DNA from: Cypionkella sp.
GTDB lineage: Bacteria > Pseudomonadota > Alphaproteobacteria > Rhodobacterales > Rhodobacteraceae
Assembly: GCF_028290025.1 (NCBI RefSeq)
Contig: NZ_JAQGKQ010000018.1
Coordinates: 1 to 47,974 of the forward strand
Direction of reading: 5' to 3'
DNA length: 47,974 nucleotides
The notes below the pieces were generated by a model. The model had not been told where the DNA came from, did not search any database, and saw only the letters and a program-made list of their open reading frames with translations. How positions within the stretch are numbered: position 1 is the first letter of the stretch; each line of letters starts with the position of its first letter. Below, piece by piece: positions 1-8,925 of the stretch. The position numbers were made by a program, and so were the translations under genes.

Positions 1-179
1 AGGTCATCCACCGTCGCGGCCCCTGGCGCAGCTTTGAGGCCGTCGAATACGCCATATTGGAATGGGTCGACTGGTTCAACAACCGCCGCCTGCTTGAACC
101 CATCGGGAATATCCCGCCCACAGAAGCGAGGCCAATTTCCATGCAGCTCTGGAAATTGAAGCCATGGCCGCATAACTAA
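1..179 (+). pseudogene. IS3-family transposase OrfB, C-terminal fragment with frameshift
   Basis: Reading from base 3, the frame gives a typical IS3 OrfB tail: HRRGPWRSFEAVEYAILEW, then WFNNRRLLEPIGNIPPTEA. The frame then runs into a tryptophan-rich, unfamiliar ending with a stop at 177-179. Shifting to the neighbouring frame at about base 131 restores a family-like ending (ANFHAALEIEAMAA, stop 173-175). This indicates that one base is missing near 128-130. The integrase catalytic D and E residues lie upstream of the window. The protein is probably a decayed transposase, although a changed last 15 residues alone need not abolish activity. Confidence 0.7.
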
Positions 180-214
180 CGTCAATCAGCCTCCGGCAAA
201 CTCGGCGCGGTTCA
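1..214 (+). mobile_element. 3' remnant of an IS3-family insertion sequence
   Basis: The first 179 bases encode the C-terminal end of an IS3-type OrfB (DDE integrase) and are followed by what looks like the right terminal inverted repeat, about 187-214, ending GCGCGGTTCA. Related IS3 elements commonly carry a similar CCTCCGGCAAA...GCGGTTCA end. The left part lies outside the window, so I cannot tell whether the copy is complete. The frameshift in the transposase end suggests it is inactive. Confidence 0.7.
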
Positions 215-302
215 TTTGGCTTAATTTTGCCATCTCACGTAGGCTTGATCCTGCGAAACGGTCGAATCGGCTAGCGTGCTCATGTCAAAGGGAGAAGCCA
301 AC

Positions 303-758
303 ATGCCCCATATCCTGTCTTTCGTGCTGATCGGCCTGTTTGGCCTGCTGTCGATGGCGCTTGATCCGTTGATGGCCGCTGGCACCGAAGAAAGCTCCGA
401 GGCTGACCCGGCCCCCACCTATACAGAGGCGAAAGCCAAGATCGCTGCCGAGGATTACGCGGGCGCGTTGCCTCTGCTCGATCAACTCACCAAAGATCAA
501 CCCGAGAACGCCGATGCGTGGAACCTGCGCGGCTATGCCAACCGCAAGCTGGGCAATATGGACGTCGCTGCGGTGTCCTATACCACGGCGCTAAAACTCA
601 ACCCCGGCCATCTCGGCGCGCTGGAATATCAGGGTGAGCTGTATCTCGAACTCGGTCAAACAGATGCTGCGATGAGCAATCTCAAGACCTTGCAAGGTCT
701 TTGCGGTGATTGCGAGGAGGCCAATGAGCTGGCCGAAGCGATTGGTGTGAAAAGTTAA
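303..758 (+). CDS. Secreted tetratricopeptide-repeat protein
   Basis: A 151-residue protein. Residues 1-25 form a signal-peptide-like hydrophobic stretch (HILSFVLIGLFGLLSMAL) ending near LMAAG. The rest contains about two to three TPR helices, including a clear unit DAWNLRGYANRKLGNMDVA followed by ALKLNPGH and LGALEYQGELYLELGQ. Two cysteines sit in GLCGDCEEA near the C-terminus. I chose ATG 303 because GGAGA lies at 291-295; an upstream GTG at 276 in the same frame lacks such a site. TPR proteins are protein-protein scaffolds, so a periplasmic binding role is likely, but the partner is unknown. It stands alone between the IS remnant and a convergent regulator gene. Confidence 0.8.
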   Translation: MPHILSFVLIGLFGLLSMALDPLMAAGTEESSEADPAPTYTEAKAKIAAEDYAGALPLLDQLTKDQPENADAWNLRGYANRKLGNMDVAAVSYTTALKLNPGHLGALEYQGELYLELGQTDAAMSNLKTLQGLCGDCEEANELAEAIGVKS

Positions 759-783
759 CCTGTATGCGTCCGCTGGACTGCCG

Positions 784-1356
784 TTAAAAACTCGGCGGAC
801 TGATCGCCCATAGCACCACCGCCTCATCCGGGCCCGGATTGCGATAGCGGTGCGGCTCGCTTGAGGAATAGCTACAGGTATCGCCCGCCTGCAACAGAAA
901 ATGCCGCGCGCCGATCCAGAACTCCAATTGGCCTTGCAGCACGAACCCCACCTCGTCACCCTCATGCGTGTAAAATTGCTCGCTTTCGGTCCCCGCTGGC
1001 ATCCGCGTGTAGATCATCTCCACCTGCAAACTCAGCTTTGGCGTCAGCAATTCATCGACGATGCCGCCCGCGTAGCGCAGGCTCAGCCGATTGTTGCGCC
1101 TAATCACATAGCCGCGCTCATCATCCGGCACCGGCACTTCGCCAGCAAAAAACCACTGGACAGTCACCCCTAAACCTTTGGCAATATTCACCAATGCCGG
1201 AATCGACGGTGACGCCAGATTGCGTTCCAACTGACTAATATAGCCAATCGACAGCCCTGCAGCCTCGGCCAGTTGCGCCAAAGTCAGACCGCGACGCTTA
1301 CGCAAACCGCGCATCCGCTCACCTAGAAAACCCGCAGGGTCGTTCACTTCTTCCAT
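784..1356 (-). CDS. XRE-family transcriptional regulator with C-terminal cupin domain
   Basis: A 190-residue cytoplasmic regulator. The N-terminal helix-turn-helix (about residues 12-66) contains LRKRRGLTLAQLAEAAGLS and IGYISQLERNLASPSIPALV, typical of XRE/HipB-like repressors. The C-terminal half is a small cupin barrel (HEGDEVGFVLQGQLEFWIG, then GDTCSYSSSEPHRYRNPGP), the usual effector-sensing module. ATG 1356 is preferred over in-frame starts up to 1455, because those would overlap the operator-like palindrome and add an atypical N-terminus. It is divergent from the flavin oxidoreductase at 1470, which suggests it controls that gene and itself. The ligand is unknown; related cupin regulators often sense small amine or amino-acid compounds. 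Confidence 0.85.
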   Translation of the reverse strand: MEEVNDPAGFLGERMRGLRKRRGLTLAQLAEAAGLSIGYISQLERNLASPSIPALVNIAKGLGVTVQWFFAGEVPVPDDERGYVIRRNNRLSLRYAGGIVDELLTPKLSLQVEMIYTRMPAGTESEQFYTHEGDEVGFVLQGQLEFWIGARHFLLQAGDTCSYSSSEPHRYRNPGPDEAVVLWAISPPSF

Positions 1357-1404
1357 CGCCAAACCATGCACAACCTGCACAATAATCGCAAGATTATTTG
1401 CCCA

Positions 1405-1433
1405 TAGTAAAAATATCTTCCACTTTTTTACTA
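1405..1433. promoter_or_regulatory. Palindromic operator candidate between the cupin regulator and the flavin oxidoreductase
   Basis: A perfect 9-bp inverted repeat, TAGTAAAAA (1405-1413) and TTTTTACTA (1425-1433), is separated by 11 bp. It lies in the AT-rich gap between the divergent genes starting at 1356 and 1470. Its position suits a binding site for the XRE/cupin regulator. Binding is inferred only. Confidence 0.55.
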
Positions 1434-1469
1434 CTATGTTACCAAGGCCAATCAAGCCCGGGGGCCACC

Positions 1470-3422
1470 ATGACCATGTTTCCGCATCTGTTCGCGCCGC
1501 TCATGCTGCGCCGCACCCAAATCAAAAACCGCATCATGTCCACCGGCCATGACACCACGATGCCGACAGATGGCACGGTTAATCCGGCGCTGATCGCCTA
1601 CCATCGCGCCCGCGCTAAAGGCGGCGTTGGCCTGATCATCACGCAGGTTGCCGGAGTGCATGAGACCGCCCGCTACACCTCGCATCTGCTGATGGCGACG
1701 ACGGACGATTGCATCCCCGGCTACACCGCGCTGGCCGAAGCGGTTCATGCCGAAGGCACGGTGATCCTAAGCCAACTGTTCCATCCGGGGCGTGAGATTA
1801 TGGAAAGCGCCGATGGCCTGCTCGCCGTCGCCTACGCGCCTTCCGCCGTGCCGAATGAGCGTTTCCATGTGATGCCACGCCCGTTAAGCCTTGCGATGAT
1901 TGAGGAAATTATCGCAGGCTATGCCTCTGCCGCCAAACGTCTGCACACTGCGGGGTTTGATGGCGTAGAGGTTGTCGCCTCGCATGGCTATCTGCCCGCG
2001 CAGTTTCTTAACCCTCGGGTCAACCTGCGGAACGATGATTTCGGCGGCACCGATGCCAAGCGCCAGCACTTCTTAACCCGCGTTCTCGCCGCTGTTCGTG
2101 CGGCCACCGATGATGATTTCATCATTGGCCTGCGCATCTCAGCAGGCGAGCGGGACGATGAGGGGCTCACTTTGCCAGAGGCCCTGAACGCTTGCAAAGC
2201 ACTGGAACCCGCGCTCGATTTCGTCAACGTGACGACGGGCACTTCTGCTTCGGTCGGCGGTGCCGTGCATATCGCGGCACCGATGGCGTTTGCGGCGGGC
2301 TATTTCGCCGCTGATGCCAGCGTGTTTCGTAAGGCGCTGAAAATCCCGGTGTTTGTCGCGGGTCGCATCAACCAACCGCAAGAAGCCGAAGCGATTATCG
2401 CCTCGGGCAAGGCGGATGTCTGCGGCATGACTCGCGCGCTGATTTGCGACCCGAAAATGCCTGCAAAGGCCGAAATTGGAGCGGTCGAGGATATCCGCGC
2501 CTGCATCGCCTGCAATCAGGCGTGCATCGGGCATTTCCATCGCGGCCTGCCGATTTCCTGCATCCAGCATCCCGAAACCGGGCGCGAATTGACCTATGGC
2601 AACCTGACACTGGCGCCAAAGCGCAAGAAGGTCATGGTGATCGGCGGCGGTCCGGCCGGGATGAAGGCCGCGATTACGGCTGCCAAACGGGGCCATGATG
2701 TGACGGTGTATGAGGCCGCAAGCCAGCTCGGCGGGCAGGCATTGCTGGCGCAACTGCTGCCGAAACGCGCCGAGTTTGGCGGTATTATCACCAACCTGTC
2801 GCGCGAGATGGAACTGGCGCAAGTAAAGGTGCGGCGCGGGGTGACGGTCACGGCGGCGTTGGTGCAGGCCGAAGCACCCGACAGCGTGATCCTCGCCACG
2901 GGTGCGCGCCCGCATGTGCCAGACCTGCCGACCGATGGCCAAATCCAGATCGTCACCGCATGGCAAGTCCTGCGGCGAGAGGTGAAACTCGGTGCGAAGG
3001 TGGTGGTCGCCGATTGGCGCTGCGATTGGATCGCGCCGGGGATCGCCGAGATGGCGGCGCGGGATGGCGCGCAGGTGACGTTGGCGGTGAACGGTCTGCA
3101 TCCCGGCGAAAGCCTGCCGCTGTATGTGCGCGATACCATGGCCGCCGATCTCCACCGTTTGCAAATTGACGTGCGCCCCTATGCGCGGCTGTTTGGCACC
3201 GCCGAGGATACGGTTTACCTGCAACACACCCCAAGCGGCGACGCGATGGAGGTTTCCGGGGTGGATACCTTGGTGCTCAGCCTCGGTCATATCCCGGTGG
3301 ACGGCTTGGCGTCAGAGCTAGAAGCGTTGGGGATTGCCGTTACGCAGATCGGTGATTGCCTCGCCCCGCGCACGGCAGAGGAAGCGATTTACGATGGCTT
3401 GAAAGCAGGCGTGGCGGCTTGA
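1470..3422 (+). CDS. Old-yellow-enzyme-type NADH:flavin oxidoreductase (TMADH / 2,4-dienoyl-CoA reductase family)
   Basis: A 650-residue multidomain flavoenzyme. The N-terminal FMN TIM barrel (about 5-340) begins LFAPLMLRRTQIKNRIMSTGH and contains the HGYLPAQFLNPRVN region. Next comes a 4Fe-4S site with spacing CX2CX3CX11C (Cys345, 348, 352, 364). The C-terminal half carries a dinucleotide-binding Rossmann motif (VIGGGPAGMKAA, about residue 392) and further FAD/NAD segments. This layout is that of trimethylamine dehydrogenase, 2,4-dienoyl-CoA reductase and several N-methyl amine demethylases. The substrate cannot be read from the sequence. Pairing with a divergent cupin regulator suggests inducible catabolism, perhaps of a methylated amine (inference). 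ATG 1476 is an alternative start. Confidence 0.88.
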   Translation: MTMFPHLFAPLMLRRTQIKNRIMSTGHDTTMPTDGTVNPALIAYHRARAKGGVGLIITQVAGVHETARYTSHLLMATTDDCIPGYTALAEAVHAEGTVILSQLFHPGREIMESADGLLAVAYAPSAVPNERFHVMPRPLSLAMIEEIIAGYASAAKRLHTAGFDGVEVVASHGYLPAQFLNPRVNLRNDDFGGTDAKRQHFLTRVLAAVRAATDDDFIIGLRISAGERDDEGLTLPEALNACKALEPALDFVNVTTGTSASVGGAVHIAAPMAFAAGYFAADASVFRKALKIPVFVAGRINQPQEAEAIIASGKADVCGMTRALICDPKMPAKAEIGAVEDIRACIACNQACIGHFHRGLPISCIQHPETGRELTYGNLTLAPKRKKVMVIGGGPAGMKAAITAAKRGHDVTVYEAASQLGGQALLAQLLPKRAEFGGIITNLSREMELAQVKVRRGVTVTAALVQAEAPDSVILATGARPHVPDLPTDGQIQIVTAWQVLRREVKLGAKVVVADWRCDWIAPGIAEMAARDGAQVTLAVNGLHPGESLPLYVRDTMAADLHRLQIDVRPYARLFGTAEDTVYLQHTPSGDAMEVSGVDTLVLSLGHIPVDGLASELEALGIAVTQIGDCLAPRTAEEAIYDGLKAGVAA

Positions 3423-3482
3423 AATCGTTAGGGTCTCGTTAACCAAAACGGCAACCGCTCAGATTTCGTCAATGAAAACAAA

Positions 3483-3500
3483 GCTCCCAAGTTGGGAGCC
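3483..3500. repeat. 18-bp palindromic element, copy 1
   Basis: The sequence reads GCTCCCAAGTTGGGAGCC. Its reverse complement is identical over 18 bp to 43904-43921, downstream of the TSUP gene. On the minus strand it forms an 8-bp stem downstream of asd and is followed by TTTGTTTTC, so it may act as a second terminator hairpin. Confidence 0.6.
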
Positions 3501-3505
3501 CAAAA

Positions 3506-3531
3506 AAGCCCTGCCAATCGGCAGGGCTTTT
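3506..3531. terminator. Intrinsic terminator (bidirectional) downstream of asd
   Basis: The stem is AAGCCCTGCC / GGCAGGGCTT with loop AATC, and an A run (3501-3507) and a T run (3528-3532) flank it on either side. It lies between the ends of the convergent flavin oxidoreductase and asd genes and can serve both. Confidence 0.85.
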
Positions 3532-3551
3532 TCAATTCCAACTCGGACCAA

Positions 3552-4574
3552 TCAGCCCTTTTTCAGATACTTACTACCGAGCAATTCCGCGATCTGAACC
3601 GCATTCAAAGCCGCCCCTTTGCGCAGATTGTCCGAGACGCACCACAGATTGATGCCGTTATCAATCGTGCTGTCCTGCCGGATGCGAGAGATATAGGTCG
3701 CGTAATCACCCACACACTCAATCGGAGTGATGTAGCCGCCATCTTCGCGTTTATCGATCACCATGATGCCGGGAGACTCGCGCAGAATATCGCGGGCTTC
3801 ATGCTCGTCGAGGAAATCCTCAAACTCGATGTTGATCGATTCCGAGTGGCCGACGAAAACCGGAACCCGCACGCAAGTCGCGGTGATTTTGATGTTCTTG
3901 TCGAGGATCTTCTTGGTCTCGGCGACCATCTTCCATTCTTCTTTGGTGGAGCCGTCATCCAAGAACACATCAATATGCGGGATCACATTGAAGGCGATTT
4001 GCTTGGTGAACTTAGAAGGCCGCACTTCCTTACCGGGAACATAAAGCCCCTTGGTCTGATCCCAAAGCTCGTCAATGCCCTCTTTGCCCGCGCCCGACAC
4101 CGACTGATAGGTAGAGACAACCACCCGCTTGATCCGCGCGCGATCATGCAGCGGCTTCAAAGCCACCACCATCTGCGCGGTAGAGCAGTTCGGGTTGGCG
4201 ATGATCATCTTGTTCTTATAGCCAGCAATCGCGTCGGCATTCACTTCCGGCACGATCAAAGGCACCGCAGGATCGTAGCGATAGAGCGACGAATTGTCGA
4301 TCACGACGCAACCCGCAGCCGCAGCTTTCGGCGCGTATATTTTGGTCGCATCCGACCCCACGGCGAACAAAGCGATGTCCCAGCCGGTGAAGTCGAAGGT
4401 GTCGAGATCCTTGGTCTTCAGGGTCTTGTCGCCAAAGCTGATTTCAGTGCCCAGCGACTTACGCGATGCCAAAGCGGCAATCTCGTCAATCGGGAACTCG
4501 CGCTCGGCGAGGATGTTCAGCATTTCGCGGCCCACGTTACCCGTGGCACCCGCGACGACGACCTTATAGCCCAT
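3552..4574 (-). CDS. asd: Aspartate-semialdehyde dehydrogenase
   Basis: A 340-residue enzyme that reduces L-aspartyl-4-phosphate to aspartate semialdehyde with NADPH, the branch point for lysine/diaminopimelate, threonine and methionine. The N-terminal nucleotide motif GATGNVG is at 9-15. The catalytic cysteine is Cys130 in NPNCST, and the active-site region RVPVFVGHSE includes Arg236 and His243. The family-typical SVSGAGKEGI loop is at about 158-167. The start is supported by AGGAGA just upstream on the minus strand. Length is normal. It appears to be a single-gene unit ending at the 3506-3531 terminator. Confidence 0.97.
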   Translation of the reverse strand: MGYKVVVAGATGNVGREMLNILAEREFPIDEIAALASRKSLGTEISFGDKTLKTKDLDTFDFTGWDIALFAVGSDATKIYAPKAAAAGCVVIDNSSLYRYDPAVPLIVPEVNADAIAGYKNKMIIANPNCSTAQMVVALKPLHDRARIKRVVVSTYQSVSGAGKEGIDELWDQTKGLYVPGKEVRPSKFTKQIAFNVIPHIDVFLDDGSTKEEWKMVAETKKILDKNIKITATCVRVPVFVGHSESINIEFEDFLDEHEARDILRESPGIMVIDKREDGGYITPIECVGDYATYISRIRQDSTIDNGINLWCVSDNLRKGAALNAVQIAELLGSKYLKKG

Positions 4575-4664
4575 CGGGGTCTCCTAGAATTCTGCCTTTG
4601 ACCGTCAAAGACGAGGCCTGTTAGCGCATGGGGCGACGAGGGGGAAGCGCAAAACGTGAAGCGA

Positions 4665-5855
4665 TCAGTTGGCGCGGTCTTTGGAGAACAGATATACCAG
4701 CAAACCGGCGGTGAGCAGGACGGCGTATAGCGCGAATAGCGCGGCGTAGGGTGTGCTGGGTGGGGCACTGTTTAGGCCCGCGCCGGTGGGGGTCAGCGCA
4801 TGATGCAGCCGACCGGTGATAATTTGCATTATCCCGGCCACGCTGATGCCGAAGAAATTGATCAGCGTCACACCGCGCCCGACAAGATGCGGCGGCAGAA
4901 AAGCCCGGCCATGCGCCATTACCATGGGAAAGGATGCGCCGAAGAACCCAACGCCTGCGAGCAGCACAATCGGCGTGATGCCGGGGGCGGCAGGATAAGC
5001 GTAAAGCCCGAGCAAGCAGGCCACGGCCAGCACATTGCCACCAAAGATCAGCCATTTGAGGCTGCCGAGCAGGCGATCCAGCGGGCCGTAAGCGAAATTG
5101 CCCGCTACCATCGCCAGCCCCATGACCAGCGTCACCAGACCAATCCGCTCGGCATCGGCATGAAATACGTCGGTCATATACGGGCCGACCCAAAGGCCGC
5201 GCAAACCGGCAGCGGGGGCATAACACGCGGCCATCATGATCAGGATCGGCCACAGCACCGGCATCCGCAAAAGATCAAGCAGCGAGCCTTTGCTGGTGTG
5301 CACCACCTGCTCGGGGTCACGCACCAATGTCCAAATCGCGGCGGCGGTGATGAATGTGAGCCCGCTAAGCCCCCACATCGCGCCACGCCAACCGATTGCT
5401 TCAACTGCCAAGGATAGCGGAAGCGAGGCCGCGATATTGCCGAGCGAGCCTATGCCAATCGCGACGCCCGCCAAGGTGCTGAACATGGCTGGAGAAAAGC
5501 TGCGGGCGAAGATGTAGTAGGCCGCCATCAGCACGGGCGCGCAGCCGATGCCGATTAGCACCATTGCAACGTTGATCGCAGCTGGGCCGGTTGCCAGCGC
5601 AAATATCGCAGCGCCGACTCCGCCGATGCTGAGCAACCCGGCGGCGGTCAGCCTTGGTCCGACCCGATCCAAAGCCACCCCTACCGGAATTTGCATCAGC
5701 GCGAAGGCTAAAAACCACAGCCCTGAAGCCGAGGCCAGGTTTTCGGCAGTTGCGCCAATATCTACCGCCAACACCGGCGACAGAACGGCCAGAAAGGCGC
5801 GATAGAACTGGCTCAGCACATATGCCACCACGAGCGCGGCTATCCCGGGACGCAT
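4665..5855 (-). CDS. MFS transporter
   Basis: A 396-residue integral membrane protein with about 12 hydrophobic segments. It has a signature-like loop between TM2 and TM3 (GVALDRVGPRLTAAG) and a second-half counterpart (GPLDRLLGSLKWLIFGG). It ends SKDRAN after a last membrane helix. The family moves small solutes by proton coupling; the substrate is not recognisable. It lies 40 bp downstream of a second MFS gene in the same direction, so both may be co-transcribed. A simple efflux role is as likely as uptake. Confidence 0.85.
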   Translation of the reverse strand: MRPGIAALVVAYVLSQFYRAFLAVLSPVLAVDIGATAENLASASGLWFLAFALMQIPVGVALDRVGPRLTAAGLLSIGGVGAAIFALATGPAAINVAMVLIGIGCAPVLMAAYYIFARSFSPAMFSTLAGVAIGIGSLGNIAASLPLSLAVEAIGWRGAMWGLSGLTFITAAAIWTLVRDPEQVVHTSKGSLLDLLRMPVLWPILIMMAACYAPAAGLRGLWVGPYMTDVFHADAERIGLVTLVMGLAMVAGNFAYGPLDRLLGSLKWLIFGGNVLAVACLLGLYAYPAAPGITPIVLLAGVGFFGASFPMVMAHGRAFLPPHLVGRGVTLINFFGISVAGIMQIITGRLHHALTPTGAGLNSAPPSTPYAALFALYAVLLTAGLLVYLFSKDRAN

Positions 5856-5895
5856 GAAATCTCCTTAATATCTGGCAGTGATCGGTTCGAAGCCG

Positions 5896-7140
5896 TCAAG
5901 CGGGCTGCGCCATCAGAGGTTTCTCGCGGATCGGCAAATGTACGATGGCCGAGAACGCGCCGACGCCAACTCCGATCCACCAAACCAAGGTGTAATCACC
6001 TGTGATGTCATACATTTTTCCGCCAAGCCAAACGCCCAAGAAGCTGCCGATTTGGTGGCTTAGGAATACCACGCCATACAGCGTGCCCATATAGCGCAGC
6101 CCGTAGATATGCGCGACAAGGCCGGAGGTGAGCGGCACGGTAGCCAGCCACAAGCTACCCATCACCAGCGAGAATACCAGCACGCTGGCAGGGGTCATTG
6201 GCAGCATGATGAAGAGCGCAGAAGCCACGGTGCGGGCGACGTAGATGCCCGACAGCAGGTATTTTTTGGTATAACGCTTGCCCAGCCAGCCCGACAAAAC
6301 GCTGCCGACAATGTTCGCCAAGCCGATCACCGAAATCGCAATCGCGCCGAGGATGGACGTTGTGGTGATGCCGATGCCTGCTAGCAGGCCAGAAGGGTCG
6401 ATTGCGCCGCATTTCTCGGTGATAAAGGCGGGGAAGTGGGCGGTGATGAAGCCGAGTTGATAGCCACACGAGAAGAAGCCGACAAAAATCATGGTGAACG
6501 ACGGGTCTTTGAAGGCGCGTTTCAGGACTGTGCCGAGCGATTCATCCAGCTCATGTTTGGTGGCGATGGTCGGGGAGCGTAGGAAGGGTAACGCGAACAG
6601 GGCGCATAGGATGACCACGGCGAAGATCATGAATACCGTTTGCCAGTGGTAATGTTGCAGTAGGATTTGTGCGGCTGGTGCGCCGAAGACTTGGCCTGCC
6701 GAACCTGCGGCGGTGGCGATGCCCAAAGCCAACGAGCGGTTTTCGGGTTTGGCCGCGCGACCGACTATGGCAAGGATCACGCCAAAGCCTGTGCCTGCGA
6801 TGCCAAAACCCACTAAAACTTCAAGCAGTTGCATCTGGCCGGGTGTGACGGCGTAGCTCGATAGCACCAAACCCAGCGCGTATAGAATTGCACCTGCGAT
6901 GATCGCGCGGCGGTCGCCAAAGCGTTCGGCCAACGCGCCAAATATCGGCTGACCGAAGCCCCATGCGAGGTTCTGGATGGCGATGGCCATTGAGAATTCA
7001 GAGCGCGCCCAGCCAAATTCGGCGGCAATCGGGATTTGGAACACACCGAAGCTGGCCCGAATAGCGAAGCCGAGCATCAAGATTATGCTGCCAGCAATCA
7101 AAATTGGGCTGAAGATGGAGGATTTCGAGGTCTGGATCAT
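5896..7140 (-). CDS. MFS transporter, OFA / monocarboxylate-porter-like
   Basis: A 414-residue membrane protein of about 12 helices. The N-terminal half has FGVFQIPIAAEFGWARSEFS, then GFGQPIFGALAERFGDRRA, a pattern typical of oxalate/formate-antiporter and monocarboxylate-type MFS members. The second half has SGWLGKRYTKKY. I placed the start at ATG 7140 because the minus strand reads GCAGGAGCAGCGCC before it; a longer in-frame extension to 7260 lacks this support and overlaps the promoter region of the divergent alpha-glucosidase. The substrate is probably a small organic acid (inference). It may share a transcript with the MFS gene at 4665-5855. Confidence 0.82.
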   Translation of the reverse strand: MIQTSKSSIFSPILIAGSIILMLGFAIRASFGVFQIPIAAEFGWARSEFSMAIAIQNLAWGFGQPIFGALAERFGDRRAIIAGAILYALGLVLSSYAVTPGQMQLLEVLVGFGIAGTGFGVILAIVGRAAKPENRSLALGIATAAGSAGQVFGAPAAQILLQHYHWQTVFMIFAVVILCALFALPFLRSPTIATKHELDESLGTVLKRAFKDPSFTMIFVGFFSCGYQLGFITAHFPAFITEKCGAIDPSGLLAGIGITTTSILGAIAISVIGLANIVGSVLSGWLGKRYTKKYLLSGIYVARTVASALFIMLPMTPASVLVFSLVMGSLWLATVPLTSGLVAHIYGLRYMGTLYGVVFLSHQIGSFLGVWLGGKMYDITGDYTLVWWIGVGVGAFSAIVHLPIREKPLMAQPA

Positions 7141-7284
7141 GGCGCTGCTCCTGCTGCACGCAACCGTTAGCGCAAGGCCAAGCAGCGTCAACGGCAGAAT
7201 TGTGCGGACACAAGGGCCGGCAGCCTGTCCAACCGATTCAAAGCGGTTTAGGCTTCGCACAAGTGCATCTATTGGAGGCGTGAT

Positions 7285-8889
7285 ATGGCGGAATGGTGGC
7301 GTGGTTCGGTGACCTATCAGGTCTATCCCCGGTCGTTTCAGGATGACAACGGCGACGGGGTCGGCGATCTAAAAGGTATCACCCGGCGCTTGGATCATAT
7401 TGCCAATCTGGGCTGCGATGCGGTGTGGCTGTCGCCGTTTTTCACCTCACCCATGCTCGATATGGGATATGACGTGGCCGATTACACCAATGTCGATCCG
7501 GTGTTCGGCACGCTTGCGGATTTTGACGCGTTGGTGACGCGGGCGCATGATCTGGGTCTGAAAGTGATCATTGATCAGGTGATGAACCATTGCTCGGATA
7601 AGCACGCGTTCTTTGCGGAAAGCCGTAAGAGTCGCGATAATGACAAGTCGGACTGGTATATCTGGGTCGATCCGCGCCCCGATGGCACGCCGCCGTGCAA
7701 CTGGCTTTCGGTATTCGGAGGTCCTGCGTTTACTTGGGATGCACGGCGCAAACAATATTACATGCACTCGTTTTTGCCGCAGCAGCCCGACTTCAATTAT
7801 CGCAATCCGGCCGTCGCAGAATATATGGAGAGCGTCCTGCGATTTTGGTTAGACCGGGGCGTTGATGGCTTCCGCTTTGACACGGTGAACTACTTCTACA
7901 AAGACGCGCTGTTCCGCAACGATGCTGCGGACTTTCGGATCAAGACCAAGCCCGACGGCAACCCCTATGAAATGCAATATCATTTGTTTTCAAAGGGCCA
8001 GCCGGAAAACTTGGCTTGGATGGAGCGGATCAGGCGGGTGATCGACGAATACACCGATCGCTCCACCGTTGGCGAAATGGGTGAGGCGCATCACGCCATC
8101 CGCATGATGGGGGATTACACTGCTCCGGGTCGACTGCATCAGTGCTATTCGTTTGAGATGATGGGCTATGATTACTCGGCGGCGTTTTTCCGGGGCAAGA
8201 TCGAGGAGTTTTTCACTGGCGCGCCGAATGGTTGGCCAATGTGGGCGTTTTCCAACCATGACGTCGTGCGGCAGGCGACGCGTTGGGCCGAGCATGGCGT
8301 CTCACAAGATGCCTTGGCGCGACAGGCGGGGGCGTTGTTGCTGTCTTTTCAGGGCTCGATCTGTTTGTGGCAGGGTGAGGAACTTGGTCAAACTGATACC
8401 GAACTGATGTTCGATGAATTGACCGATCCGCAGGGGATTAATTTTTGGCCGGAGCCGGTGGGGCGGGATAATACTCGGACGCCAATGGTTTGGGATGCCT
8501 CATTGAACGGTGGGTTCTCGGCGGGGACGCCGTGGTTGCCAGTAAAAGCGCCGCAGCTGGCGCGGAATGTGGCGTCGCAGGTTGGGGTGGCCGGGTCGGT
8601 GCTGGAAACCTATCGCGCGATGCTGGCCTATCGGCGAGGGTCGGCGGCGCTGATTGAAGGGGCTACGCATTTCTTCCATGTGCCCGAGCCGATTTTAGCG
8701 TTTACCCGTGGGGACACGTTGCTGTGTGTGTTCAATCTGTCGCGCGATGCGGTGTCGGTTGTGGTAGAGGGCGCTGCCGGGCTGGAGGGGCCATCTCAGG
8801 ACGCGGCTTTAGACGGCGTACAGTTGGCTTTGGGCCCTAATGGCTTTGCTTTTTTGACTGTAGAGGGGCGGCTTTCTGTGCGGGCGTGA
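7285..8889 (+). CDS. Alpha-glucosidase, glycoside hydrolase family 13
   Basis: A 534-residue enzyme hydrolysing alpha-glucosidic bonds in small oligosaccharides. It begins with the family-typical WWRGSVTYQVYPRSFQD. The nucleophile is Asp199 in DGFRFD, the acid/base Glu264 in VGEMGEA, and the transition-state stabiliser Asp326 in SNHD. The (beta/alpha)8 barrel covers about 10-440 and is followed by a small beta-sandwich. There is no signal peptide, so the enzyme is cytoplasmic and must rely on imported sugar. A full agl-type ABC operon is not present here; the divergent MFS gene is the only nearby transporter. AglA-like enzymes are the nearest match by eye, but I leave the symbol open. Confidence 0.92.
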   Translation: MAEWWRGSVTYQVYPRSFQDDNGDGVGDLKGITRRLDHIANLGCDAVWLSPFFTSPMLDMGYDVADYTNVDPVFGTLADFDALVTRAHDLGLKVIIDQVMNHCSDKHAFFAESRKSRDNDKSDWYIWVDPRPDGTPPCNWLSVFGGPAFTWDARRKQYYMHSFLPQQPDFNYRNPAVAEYMESVLRFWLDRGVDGFRFDTVNYFYKDALFRNDAADFRIKTKPDGNPYEMQYHLFSKGQPENLAWMERIRRVIDEYTDRSTVGEMGEAHHAIRMMGDYTAPGRLHQCYSFEMMGYDYSAAFFRGKIEEFFTGAPNGWPMWAFSNHDVVRQATRWAEHGVSQDALARQAGALLLSFQGSICLWQGEELGQTDTELMFDELTDPQGINFWPEPVGRDNTRTPMVWDASLNGGFSAGTPWLPVKAPQLARNVASQVGVAGSVLETYRAMLAYRRGSAALIEGATHFFHVPEPILAFTRGDTLLCVFNLSRDAVSVVVEGAAGLEGPSQDAALDGVQLALGPNGFAFLTVEGRLSVRA

Positions 8890-8925
8890 TTGCGAGGCTT
8901 CATCATAACCGGCAACGCTGAGAGA

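Noticed and set aside
2139..3290. Minus-strand frame of 383 codons opposite the flavin oxidoreductase
   Set aside because: Shadow of the real gene; no ribosome site and no family resemblance.
3492..4601. Long plus-strand frame of 369 codons opposite asd
   Set aside because: It is the complement of a clear asd gene and its translation has no recognisable family or domain; the frame is a by-product of asd codon bias.
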